A DNA stretch of 64,000 nucleotides, from assembly GCA_964542305.1 (NCBI GenBank), contig CAZITX010000009.1:21859-85858 (forward strand), in the 5' to 3' direction. Shown piece by piece: positions 35,525 through 43,560 of this stretch; within the stretch, counting starts at the first letter, position 1; each line of letters begins with the position of its first letter. The stretch is from DMER64 sp964542305. Lineage in GTDB: Bacteria; Bacteroidota; Bacteroidia; Bacteroidales; UBA932. The translations under genes were made by a program, and so were the position numbers. The notes under the pieces were generated by a model that made no database searches, had not been told where the DNA came from, and saw nothing but the letters and a program-made list of their open reading frames with translations.

Positions 35525-36778
35525 ATGACAAAAGAAACTAAAAAACCGTGGTGGAAACAATTTATGACCGAAGACTGGATCATAGTCGTTGCGGCCACCA
35601 TAATTCTGGTCCTTGCGGTGATAGTGCCTGCTGTAATGCCCAGGATGCCAAAAACGTTATTTACGGCAAAAGAATGGTTGGATGCGGGGTATATGTTTGT
35701 CTTTCTTATGCTTGTCACTTACCTGACATCGTTTATTCTTAAAAAACCTCTGAAAGGATTGTTCCTTTCTTTCCTGGCAATCTACCTCCTGGCGCTTCTT
35801 TCAAATGTGGTCGCAGCCATTCCAGCCGTCAAATCCACCGGTTTGGAATCCGTGTTTTTTGCGGTAATCTTTGGCTTGATCATAAGCAATATTGTAGGAG
35901 TGCCAAAATGGCTGAAACCGGCTATACAAAGTGAATTCTATATTAAGATAGGTATTATTACACTGGGATCTACCATCTTGTTCGGAGAAGTCATGAAAGC
36001 CGGTGCATACGGCCTGGCCCAGGCATTGGTGGTTGTTCTTGTTGTCTGGAATTTTGCATTCTGGGTTGCACGAAAAATGAAAGTAGACGACGAAATGGCC
36101 ACCATGCTGGCCAGTGGTGTTTCCATTTGCGGAGTGTCTGCCGCCATTGCTACCTGTGGTGTGATCAAGGGAAACAACAAAAAATTGTCTACGGTAATCT
36201 CACTCGTACTGGTAATCGCTATTCCTATGATGTACCTGTTGCCCTGGCTTTCTGAACTTATGGGGTTATCTTCATCGGTAGCAGGAGCCTGGCTGGGCGG
36301 GACCATAGATACTACCGGAGCCGTAGCTGCCGCCGGTACCATGTTGGGAGAGGAAGCCGCACAAACAGCGATTATCGTGAAATCTTCCCAAAATGTGCTG
36401 CTGGGTATTGCCGCCTTCCTGATAGCCTTGTATTGGACCTACAAAGGAAAAGAAGGACAGGAAAAACCTACCGCAAAACTGATTTGGGACCGCTTTCCGA
36501 AATTTGTAGTCGGATTTGTTCTGGCATCACTGATCTTCAGTATTTTTTTCAGTATAGAAGAAGCCAAGGTTGTGGGAAAAATCACCAAAGGATTCAGCAC
36601 TTCCCTGTTTAGTATTGCCTTTGTTTGTATTGGCCTGGAGACACGGTTCAAAGAAATATTTTCTAAGGAAAACCGTCAGCCTCTTAAGGCATTCCTTACA
36701 GCACAGGGTGTAAATATAGTCTTCACCCTTTTAATAGCTTACCTGATCTTTGGGGTTATTCAGCCGATGCTTGGATAA
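35525..36778 (+). CDS. YeiH-family putative sulfate/anion exporter (UPF0324)
   Basis: 417 residues with about 11 membrane helices and the UPF0324 signatures GVSICGVSAAIAT and WLGGTIDTTGAVAAAG, plus KSSQNVLLG. Members are annotated as sulfate or sulfite exporters on limited evidence. Paired with an OprO/P-type porin under a promoter that looks operator-controlled. The 3' end overlaps rnz by 23 bases on the opposite strand. Confidence 0.8.
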   Translation: MTKETKKPWWKQFMTEDWIIVVAATIILVLAVIVPAVMPRMPKTLFTAKEWLDAGYMFVFLMLVTYLTSFILKKPLKGLFLSFLAIYLLALLSNVVAAIPAVKSTGLESVFFAVIFGLIISNIVGVPKWLKPAIQSEFYIKIGIITLGSTILFGEVMKAGAYGLAQALVVVLVVWNFAFWVARKMKVDDEMATMLASGVSICGVSAAIATCGVIKGNNKKLSTVISLVLVIAIPMMYLLPWLSELMGLSSSVAGAWLGGTIDTTGAVAAAGTMLGEEAAQTAIIVKSSQNVLLGIAAFLIALYWTYKGKEGQEKPTAKLIWDRFPKFVVGFVLASLIFSIFFSIEEAKVVGKITKGFSTSLFSIAFVCIGLETRFKEIFSKENRQPLKAFLTAQGVNIVFTLLIAYLIFGVIQPMLG

Positions 36779-37571
36779 ACCGGCGAGGAACACTGAAAGT
36801 ACGGCCTTCCGTACTTAATTCTGTATTGGGAAATATTTCCCGTGCCTCGGCCAAAAAGGCCGGGGTTTCTTTATACCTGGACGAGAAGTGTCCCAGGAGC
36901 AATTGGCCTGCTTCTGCATCAAGGGCAGTTTGGGCTGCCTGACGTGCCGTACTGTGCAGGTATTTTGCAGCAGCAACGTGATCGTGTTCCAGGAAAGTAG
37001 CTTCATGGAACAATAGATCCACTCCTTTTATCCAGGAAGAAATTTCAGGCCGGGGAGCCGTATCGGTACAATAGGCAACAGACCGGGGATAACTCTTGCG
37101 GACAGGCTTTTCGCGAAATAAATAACCGTATGCCGGGATACTGTGATTCAGAGGGAATGCATAGACATCCGCCGTTTCTGTTTCCAGGACCGGAGATAAT
37201 TCTTCAACCTCTATCTTTTTATGAACGATCGTAAAGGAAGGTTCCCTCTGGCCCAGGAAATCAAAATAAAAAGAGAGCATTTTTCCCATTCCCGCAGGAG
37301 CATGAATAAACAGAGGCTGTTTCCGGTTGAGCAAATGCATGGTAGATAACATTCCCAACAATCCGAACACATGGTCTCCGTGCAAATGGGTAATGAAAAC
37401 ATGTTCTATAGATCCCATGGATATACCCAGCTGCCTGATTCTTAATTGCGTTCCTTCACCGCAATCCAGTAAAAATAACCGCCCGCGTATGTTCAATACG
37501 TGAGCGGTGAAATAGGTATCTCTTGTAGGAAGTGCGGATGCACATCCAAGACTAGTCAGCGTCAGCGGCAT
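36756..37571 (-). CDS. rnz: Ribonuclease Z
   Basis: 271 residues of the metallo-beta-lactamase fold, shorter than the usual ~305. Metal-binding motifs: THLHGDHVFG, LNHSIPAYGY, YCTDTAPR, HEATFLEHDH and LLGHFSSRY. It cleaves the 3' trailer of tRNA precursors. This would serve tRNAs lacking encoded CCA, such as the tRNA-Gly in this window. The start lies within the 3' end of rpsA (20-base overlap), so both are probably co-transcribed. Confidence 0.9.
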   Translation of the reverse strand: MPLTLTSLGCASALPTRDTYFTAHVLNIRGRLFLLDCGEGTQLRIRQLGISMGSIEHVFITHLHGDHVFGLLGMLSTMHLLNRKQPLFIHAPAGMGKMLSFYFDFLGQREPSFTIVHKKIEVEELSPVLETETADVYAFPLNHSIPAYGYLFREKPVRKSYPRSVAYCTDTAPRPEISSWIKGVDLLFHEATFLEHDHVAAAKYLHSTARQAAQTALDAEAGQLLLGHFSSRYKETPAFLAEAREIFPNTELSTEGRTFSVPRRFIQASAE

Positions 37572-39483
37572 TTTTTTCCATTTCCGATTTTAGGGCAGCC
37601 AAATCGGAAATATCCCCCAACGTCGTTTTTTCCAAGTTGGCTTTCAATTTCTTGACAGCTTTCTGGGTGCTTTCAGGTTCGTTACCTGAGTTCTCCTTGG
37701 CAGCGGGTTCTTTTTTCACATCCTGCTCCCATGTACGTGTATGAGATATACTTATACGCTTGCTGTTCTTATTGAATTCCAGAACCTTAAAAGGCAGTTT
37801 CTCTTCCAGTGCAACGGCAGTGCCGTCTTCTTTGGCAAGGTTCTTCTGACTAACAAAGCATTCAATTCCGTAAGGCAGTGTAACTGTTGCCCCTTTGTCC
37901 ACAAAACTGGTGATGGTTCCTTCATGAACAGATCCCGGAGTAAATACCGTTTCAAAAACTTCCCAGGGATTTTCTTCCAATTGTTTGTGTCCCAGACGAA
38001 GTCTCCTGTTTTCCTGATCCACTTCCAGAACAACCACTTCCAGATTTTCTCCAATTGAAGTAAATTCCGAAGGATGCTTCACTTTTTTGGACCAGGACAG
38101 ATCACTGATATGTACCAAACCTTCCACGCCTTCTTCCAATTCCACAAAGATCCCGAAATTGGTAAAGTTTCTCACTACGGCATTATGCCTGGAATCTACA
38201 GGGTATTTTTCATTGATCGTTGCCCAGGGATCGGGTTTCAGTTGTTTGATACCCAAGGACATCTTTCTTTCTTCTTTATCAATGGTCAGAACCACAGCAT
38301 CCACTTCCTGTCCAACTTTCAGGAAATCCTGGGCACTGCGTAAATGGGAAGACCAAGAAATTTCGGTAACATGGATCAGTCCTTCCACACCCGGCTGGAT
38401 TTCAACAAAGGCTCCGTAGTCGGCAATAACCACTACGCGTCCCTTAACGACGGTCCCAACGGTAATGTCATCACCCAGGGAATCCCACGGGTGGGGTGTA
38501 AGCTGCTTCAGACCAAGAGCAATACGTTTTTTGGTATCGTCAAAGTCAAGAATAACCACATTGATCTTCTGATCAAGTTGTACAATCTCTTCAGGATGGT
38601 TTATGCGACCCCAGGAAAGGTCCGTAATATGGATTAATCCGTCAACACCTCCCAGGTCAACAAACACACCGTAAGAAGTGATGTTTTTGACAGTTCCTTC
38701 AAGGATCTGGCCTTTTTCCAGCTTCCCTATGATGTCGGCTTTCTGGGCTTCCAGTTCGGCTTCTATCAGGGCTTTATGCGATACGACCACGTTCCTGTAT
38801 TCGTGATTGATCTTCACGATCTTGAATTCCATGGTCTTATCTACATATATATCGTAGTCACGGATAGGTTTCACATCTATCTGCGAACCAGGCAAGAAGG
38901 CTTCAATTCCGAATACATCCACTATCATACCGCCTTTTGTGCGGCATTTGATGTATCCTTTGACGATTTCATCTTTGTCGTAAGCCTCGTTGATACGATC
39001 CCATGAACGCAGGGAACGTGCTTTTTTATGTGATAAGATCAGCTGCCCCTTCTTGTCTTCTGCCGTTTCAACATAAACATCCACCTTGTCGCCTACAGCC
39101 AGTTCAGGATTGTAGCGGAATTCGTTAACAGATATTACTCCTTCACTTTTAAATCCGATGTTTACAATAACTTCCCTTTTGTTAAGGGCGACAACGGTAC
39201 CTTCAACGATCTCATTTTCGATCACCTTGTTCAGTGTCTGAAGATACTGATCTTCAATGACGCTTTTTGGTGTATCGTACACGGTTTCTTTTTCAAAAGC
39301 ATCCCAGTCAAACTGATCGCCGGGAACGGATGCATTGCTGATTTTGTTTTTTGGTTGGTTTTCTTCTACGCTGAGATCTTCTGAATAATCTTCAACCTCA
39401 TCGTTTTTCCGGATTATGATCTCATCCGGGTCCTGATCTTCCTTCAGGCTCTTTTTTGGGGACAAATCTTTTTCTTTTGCCAT
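37552..39483 (-). CDS. rpsA: 30S ribosomal protein S1
   Basis: 643 residues from ATG 39483; the upstream in-frame codon at 39498 is TTG. An acidic N-terminal extension of about 100 residues precedes six S1 RNA-binding repeats. Repeats 3-5 carry the typical GVFVDL/GAFVEI/GIFVELEEGVEGL(V/I)H strands, and the tail is lysine- and glutamate-rich. S1 helps mRNA binding on the ribosome, important where Shine-Dalgarno sites are weak, as here. It has a consensus promoter at 39578-39548 and a 5' leader of about 60 bases with a small GC-rich hairpin. Confidence 0.95.
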   Translation of the reverse strand: MAKEKDLSPKKSLKEDQDPDEIIIRKNDEVEDYSEDLSVEENQPKNKISNASVPGDQFDWDAFEKETVYDTPKSVIEDQYLQTLNKVIENEIVEGTVVALNKREVIVNIGFKSEGVISVNEFRYNPELAVGDKVDVYVETAEDKKGQLILSHKKARSLRSWDRINEAYDKDEIVKGYIKCRTKGGMIVDVFGIEAFLPGSQIDVKPIRDYDIYVDKTMEFKIVKINHEYRNVVVSHKALIEAELEAQKADIIGKLEKGQILEGTVKNITSYGVFVDLGGVDGLIHITDLSWGRINHPEEIVQLDQKINVVILDFDDTKKRIALGLKQLTPHPWDSLGDDITVGTVVKGRVVVIADYGAFVEIQPGVEGLIHVTEISWSSHLRSAQDFLKVGQEVDAVVLTIDKEERKMSLGIKQLKPDPWATINEKYPVDSRHNAVVRNFTNFGIFVELEEGVEGLVHISDLSWSKKVKHPSEFTSIGENLEVVVLEVDQENRRLRLGHKQLEENPWEVFETVFTPGSVHEGTITSFVDKGATVTLPYGIECFVSQKNLAKEDGTAVALEEKLPFKVLEFNKNSKRISISHTRTWEQDVKKEPAAKENSGNEPESTQKAVKKLKANLEKTTLGDISDLAALKSEMEKNAADAD

Positions 39484-39547
39484 TTTGTTTAATTTCAATA
39501 AGAATTAGAAAGTTAGACTTTATTTATAATCCCTTTGCAAGGGGCTG

Positions 39548-39578
39548 CAAAAGTAAACGTTATTTTTTAATTATCAAA
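39548..39578 (-). promoter_or_regulatory. Consensus promoter and leader of rpsA
   Basis: On the minus strand, -33 TTTG (39578-39575) and -7 TACTTTTG (39555-39548) are 19 bases apart, exactly the Bacteroidota consensus spacing. The leader downstream holds a small hairpin (CCCTT/AAGGG, about 39532-39544), a possible site for S1 autoregulation. Confidence 0.75.
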
Positions 39579-39619
39579 AGAATGTAACTTTACGGAATCA
39601 TTTTTTTAGCCCATTTCTT

Positions 39620-40909
39620 ATGAATAACAACAATTCCGGTATCAGATCATTCCCAAAGAACTATTGGACGGCAATCATTATGGAATTCTTTGAACGGGGA
39701 GCCTATTACGGGGTACTTTCCGTTTTATCTGTTTACCTGGTACTTTCCGGTGACGAAGGAGGACTGGGTTTCTCCAGGGAAGCAGCAGGCGCCATCATGG
39801 GAACGATCCCTCCCCTGCTCTATTTTCTTCCGATATTTGCCGGAGCACTTGCAGACAGATACGGGTTCCGGAATCTGCTGATGGTAGCATTCACTTTTTT
39901 GGCAACCGGGTATTTTCTCACCGGTATAACAGAATCCTATGGATTGGTTTTTGCTTCCCTGATAGTCATGGCTATAGGTGCAGGACTCTTTAAACCTGTC
40001 ATTTCAGGGACCATCGCACACGCAACAAATGAAAAAAACTCAACACTGGGATTTGGAATATTTTACTGGGCCATCAATCTTGGGGCTTTTCTTTTTCCTT
40101 TGATCCTGGTCCCGGTCTTGAAAAAGCAATCTTACACATATGTATTCTGGATGGCTGCCGCCGCAGGGATCGTGCTGTTACTTATCAATATAATCTTTTA
40201 TAAAGAACCTTTGCATCAAAGGTCCAAAGAATCATTGACCAGGGTCTTTAAAGACATGGCCCTGGTATTCAGAGACTGGAAGTTTATTGTTATGATATTG
40301 TTGTATTCCGGGTTCTGGATCATGTATTTTCAAATGTACGGCACCGTATTGTGGTATGTGCACGATCAGATGGACATGGCTTCCGTGAATCATGCCGTAA
40401 ATACATCGTTGGAATGGATTACGGGTAAACCCGCCGGATGGCAATTTGATGTGGAACACGTTACGGTCCTTAATGCCGGAGTCATAATATTACTGCAATT
40501 GTTTGTTTCCAGGCTGGTCAATCGTTTTAAAGCCCTGCCTACCATCATAACCGGTATAGGATTGGGAACTCTGGGGATGGGCATACTTGCCATTTCCGGA
40601 GATGCATGGGTATTCATAACGGGCTGTATTGTTTTCACACTCGGAGAAATGACGGCTCATCCCAAATTTAATTCCTTTGTAGGGCTTATTGCTCCCGCAG
40701 ACAAAAAAGGCCTTTATATGGGTTATTCGTTTTTCTGCAGTGTCATTGGAAGTTTTATAGGCGGATTCATTGGTGCTCCTTTATACAATCACTTTGTTGA
40801 CAACCTGGGCAGACCGGATATCTTATGGATCATATTCAGCTGCATAGGACTGACCAGTGTCGCGGGTCTTATGGTTTTTAACCGTTTTGTAATAAAAAAA
40901 CATTCGTAG
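39620..40909 (+). CDS. POT/PTR-family peptide transporter (MFS)
   Basis: 429 residues with about 12 membrane helices. The N-terminal EFFERGAYYG corresponds to the ExxERFxYYG proton/peptide motif of POT transporters, and the GFGIFYWAINLGAFLFPL helix to the PTR2 signature region. POT proteins import di- and tripeptides with protons. It stands 3 bases before an Xaa-Pro aminopeptidase gene, which supports a peptide-use role. Shorter than typical bacterial POTs (about 500), so other small substrates remain possible. Confidence 0.75.
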   Translation: MNNNNSGIRSFPKNYWTAIIMEFFERGAYYGVLSVLSVYLVLSGDEGGLGFSREAAGAIMGTIPPLLYFLPIFAGALADRYGFRNLLMVAFTFLATGYFLTGITESYGLVFASLIVMAIGAGLFKPVISGTIAHATNEKNSTLGFGIFYWAINLGAFLFPLILVPVLKKQSYTYVFWMAAAAGIVLLLINIIFYKEPLHQRSKESLTRVFKDMALVFRDWKFIVMILLYSGFWIMYFQMYGTVLWYVHDQMDMASVNHAVNTSLEWITGKPAGWQFDVEHVTVLNAGVIILLQLFVSRLVNRFKALPTIITGIGLGTLGMGILAISGDAWVFITGCIVFTLGEMTAHPKFNSFVGLIAPADKKGLYMGYSFFCSVIGSFIGGFIGAPLYNHFVDNLGRPDILWIIFSCIGLTSVAGLMVFNRFVIKKHS

Positions 40910-40912
40910 ATC

Positions 40913-42700
40913 ATGAACATTTCAGAAAAGATTCAGGCACTCAGAACACTTATGCAGGAAGCCGGCTGGGACGCAGCAGTAATCTCCGGTACAGATCCTC
41001 ACGGAAGTGAATACCTGCCGGAACGTTGGCAGCAAAGAAAATGGATTTCGGGTTTTACGGGTTCATACGGAACAGTGGTGATAACACGTGATCATGCAGG
41101 GTTGTGGACAGATACCAGGTACTTTATCCAATCCCGGAGGGAACTGGAGGGAACCGAATTTGAATTACATCCCTTACGTGTACCCGAGGCCGTGGACTAT
41201 CCGGAATGGCTGGCTGCCAAACTAAGCCCGGGAGCTGTTGTAGGCATTGACGGAGAATGTGTAACATACCGTGAGGCAGACCGGATGAAGAAGGTCCTGC
41301 AAGAACTGAACGCCACACTGGACAGCAGACCGTCTTTTCTCAACGCTATATGGAATGACAGGCCCGAATTACCCATGAACCCGGTTTTTATTCTTGAAGA
41401 AAAATACAGCGGAAGATCTACACAAAAGAAATTGGAGCGTTTGCGCAAACAGTTCAAAGAGAAGAGCTGTTCGCACATCATTCTGAACAGTCTGGATCAG
41501 ATTGCCTGGCTTTTCAATATTCGTTGTCACGATATACCATACAATCCGGTAGCTGTTTCGTATGTCCTGGTTGATGAAAACGAAGCCACCCTGTTTGTTA
41601 GTCCCGGTAAAGTAAGTGAAAATGTCCGTAAAGTGCTCCGGGAACAGGGCGTAGATATCATGCCATATGATTCCCTCCCCGATGTTCTTCGATCCCTGCC
41701 GGATGGGACCGGGATAATGGCAGACGGGAACACACTTAATTACAACGCATTCCATAATTTGCTTGCGCATTGTGCTGTTCTTGATCTTCAATCACCCGTA
41801 CTCCACGATAAAGCCATTAAGAATCCGGTTGAAACAGAGGGCTTCAGAAAAGCATATTTGAATGACGGATTGGCCCTTGAACGGTTTTTTTTCTGGCTGG
41901 AAAAATCTCTGGAAAAGGACGTTATTTTTACAGAAACAGATGTCGCAAAAAAACTCTCCTGGATGCGAACCCTGGCAGAAGGAGCTATGGGAGACAGTTT
42001 TCAATATATCTCGGCATACGGTCCCAACGCCTCGCTGCCCCATTATTCACCGAATCCCGCAACTGCCCTTACGCTCCTGAAAAAAGGGTTGTATCTGATA
42101 GATTCCGGCGGACATTATTTATACGGCACGACTGACACTACACGTACGGTTCCCCTGGGCCCGTTAACACAGGAAGAACGCGAAGATTATACAGTGGCTT
42201 TAAAAGGAATGATAGCCTTGAGCAGGGCTGTTTTTCTCAAAGGCACCAAAGGAACCCATTTGGATATGCTGGTCAGGGATCCGTTATGGAGGCATCGCAG
42301 GAATTACGGACACGGAACAGGACACGGAACAGGACATTTTCTTTGTGTTCATGAAGGTCCCCAGGACATAAGAATGACCTGGAAAGATCAGGACATTCTG
42401 CCGGGTATGGTAACGTCCAACGAGCCGGGTATCTACAGAGAAGGATCACACGGAGTACGTCATGAAAATGTTCTACTGTGCCACGTTCTGGAAGAAAATG
42501 AGTTCGGAACCTGGCTTGGATTTGAGACATTGACGTTATGTCACATAGATACGTCCCCCTTGCTTGTTTCACTTATGGAAGCTTCAGAAGTCGAATGGCT
42601 CAATGAATACAACAAGTCCGTTTATACAAAACTGGCTCCATTGCTGACTTATGATGAATCAATCTGGCTGAAAAAGAAAACCGCCCCGGTAACAGTATAA
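40913..42700 (+). CDS. Xaa-Pro aminopeptidase (M24B)
   Basis: 595 residues: two creatinase-like N-terminal domains (about 1-310) and a pita-bread catalytic domain. All five metal ligands are visible: two aspartates in DSGGHYLYGTTDTTR, the histidine in GTGHFLCVHEG, and glutamates in SNEPGIY and RHENVL. It removes the first residue from peptides with proline at position 2. It has no signal peptide, so it is cytosolic and likely processes peptides imported by the preceding transporter. Confidence 0.93.
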   Translation: MNISEKIQALRTLMQEAGWDAAVISGTDPHGSEYLPERWQQRKWISGFTGSYGTVVITRDHAGLWTDTRYFIQSRRELEGTEFELHPLRVPEAVDYPEWLAAKLSPGAVVGIDGECVTYREADRMKKVLQELNATLDSRPSFLNAIWNDRPELPMNPVFILEEKYSGRSTQKKLERLRKQFKEKSCSHIILNSLDQIAWLFNIRCHDIPYNPVAVSYVLVDENEATLFVSPGKVSENVRKVLREQGVDIMPYDSLPDVLRSLPDGTGIMADGNTLNYNAFHNLLAHCAVLDLQSPVLHDKAIKNPVETEGFRKAYLNDGLALERFFFWLEKSLEKDVIFTETDVAKKLSWMRTLAEGAMGDSFQYISAYGPNASLPHYSPNPATALTLLKKGLYLIDSGGHYLYGTTDTTRTVPLGPLTQEEREDYTVALKGMIALSRAVFLKGTKGTHLDMLVRDPLWRHRRNYGHGTGHGTGHFLCVHEGPQDIRMTWKDQDILPGMVTSNEPGIYREGSHGVRHENVLLCHVLEENEFGTWLGFETLTLCHIDTSPLLVSLMEASEVEWLNEYNKSVYTKLAPLLTYDESIWLKKKTAPVTV

Positions 42701-42704
42701 CGGA

Positions 42705-43556
42705 TCAACCCCCTATCATTGTATCTATTCCGAGCGATTGGAATTTCAAGAACAAAGAATCTATACTCTCTTTATGAGGAGTTGAGAAAGATCTTTGAAA
42801 CAGCACTTTTCCGCTGATAATTCGTTTTTTCTTATCCGTCCCGAAACTGTGATAAGGCAGCAGATGAATCCCTTGCAAATTGCCGGAATCGCGTAATTCA
42901 AGAATGAAACGGACCATTGCATCAATACCCGATCCGTCGTTATTTATTCCGTGTATAAACGGGATCCTTAGAATAAAAGGGACTCCGGAACAGGCCACAT
43001 AACGCAGATTGTCATGTATCAAAGCATTGTCCACACCCGTGTACTTCCTGTGAAGCAAAGGATCCATTATTTTCAAATCTGCCAGGAACAGGCCGGTATA
43101 GGGAATTATTTCGCTGACCACCTGAGGGGAAGCATAAAGTGATGTATCAACGGCGGTATGGATCCCCTTTTCTTTACATTCCTTAAGCACACTCAATAAA
43201 AAAACAGGTTGCGACAGTGGTTCACCCCCGGTAAACGTGACACCGCCCCCGGAACGGTCAAAAAACAGTTTCTCTCTTAGAATGAGATCCATAATCTGTC
43301 CGGTGTCCATGTACTTTCCACATAATTCCAGTGCACCCGACGGACAATTATCAGGAAGGGTATGATCCGCACAGGCATTGCATCCCAAACACCGGGATTT
43401 ATTGAAGATAAGCTGCGGCCCGGGCATGATTCCTTCAGGATTGTGGCACCATTGGCAGGACAACGGACACCCTTTTAAGAACAAACTCATACGAATGCCC
43501 GGACCATCATGTATGGCGTACCGTTTTATATCAAAAATACATCCCTCTACAGACAT
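42705..43556 (-). CDS. Glycyl-radical enzyme activating enzyme (radical SAM)
   Basis: 283 residues. The activase signature IHDGPGIRMSLFLKGCPLSC is followed by CxxxCxxC (C-P-L-S-C-Q-W-C) for the SAM-bound 4Fe-4S cluster. A ferredoxin-like insert (CLGCNAC...CP) binds at least one further cluster, and TFTGGEPLSQP is the SAM-binding GGE motif. It generates the glycyl radical in the enzyme encoded just upstream (4-base gap). It ends 4 bases from the convergent aminopeptidase gene. Confidence 0.93.
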   Translation of the reverse strand: MSVEGCIFDIKRYAIHDGPGIRMSLFLKGCPLSCQWCHNPEGIMPGPQLIFNKSRCLGCNACADHTLPDNCPSGALELCGKYMDTGQIMDLILREKLFFDRSGGGVTFTGGEPLSQPVFLLSVLKECKEKGIHTAVDTSLYASPQVVSEIIPYTGLFLADLKIMDPLLHRKYTGVDNALIHDNLRYVACSGVPFILRIPFIHGINNDGSGIDAMVRFILELRDSGNLQGIHLLPYHSFGTDKKKRIISGKVLFQRSFSTPHKESIDSLFLKFQSLGIDTMIGG

Positions 43557-43560
43557 GATC

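Noticed and set aside
42312..42340. Tandem GGACACGGAACA repeat in the aminopeptidase gene
   Set aside because: It encodes the catalytic HGTGHGTGH segment, so it is explained by the protein motif and is not an expanding DNA repeat.
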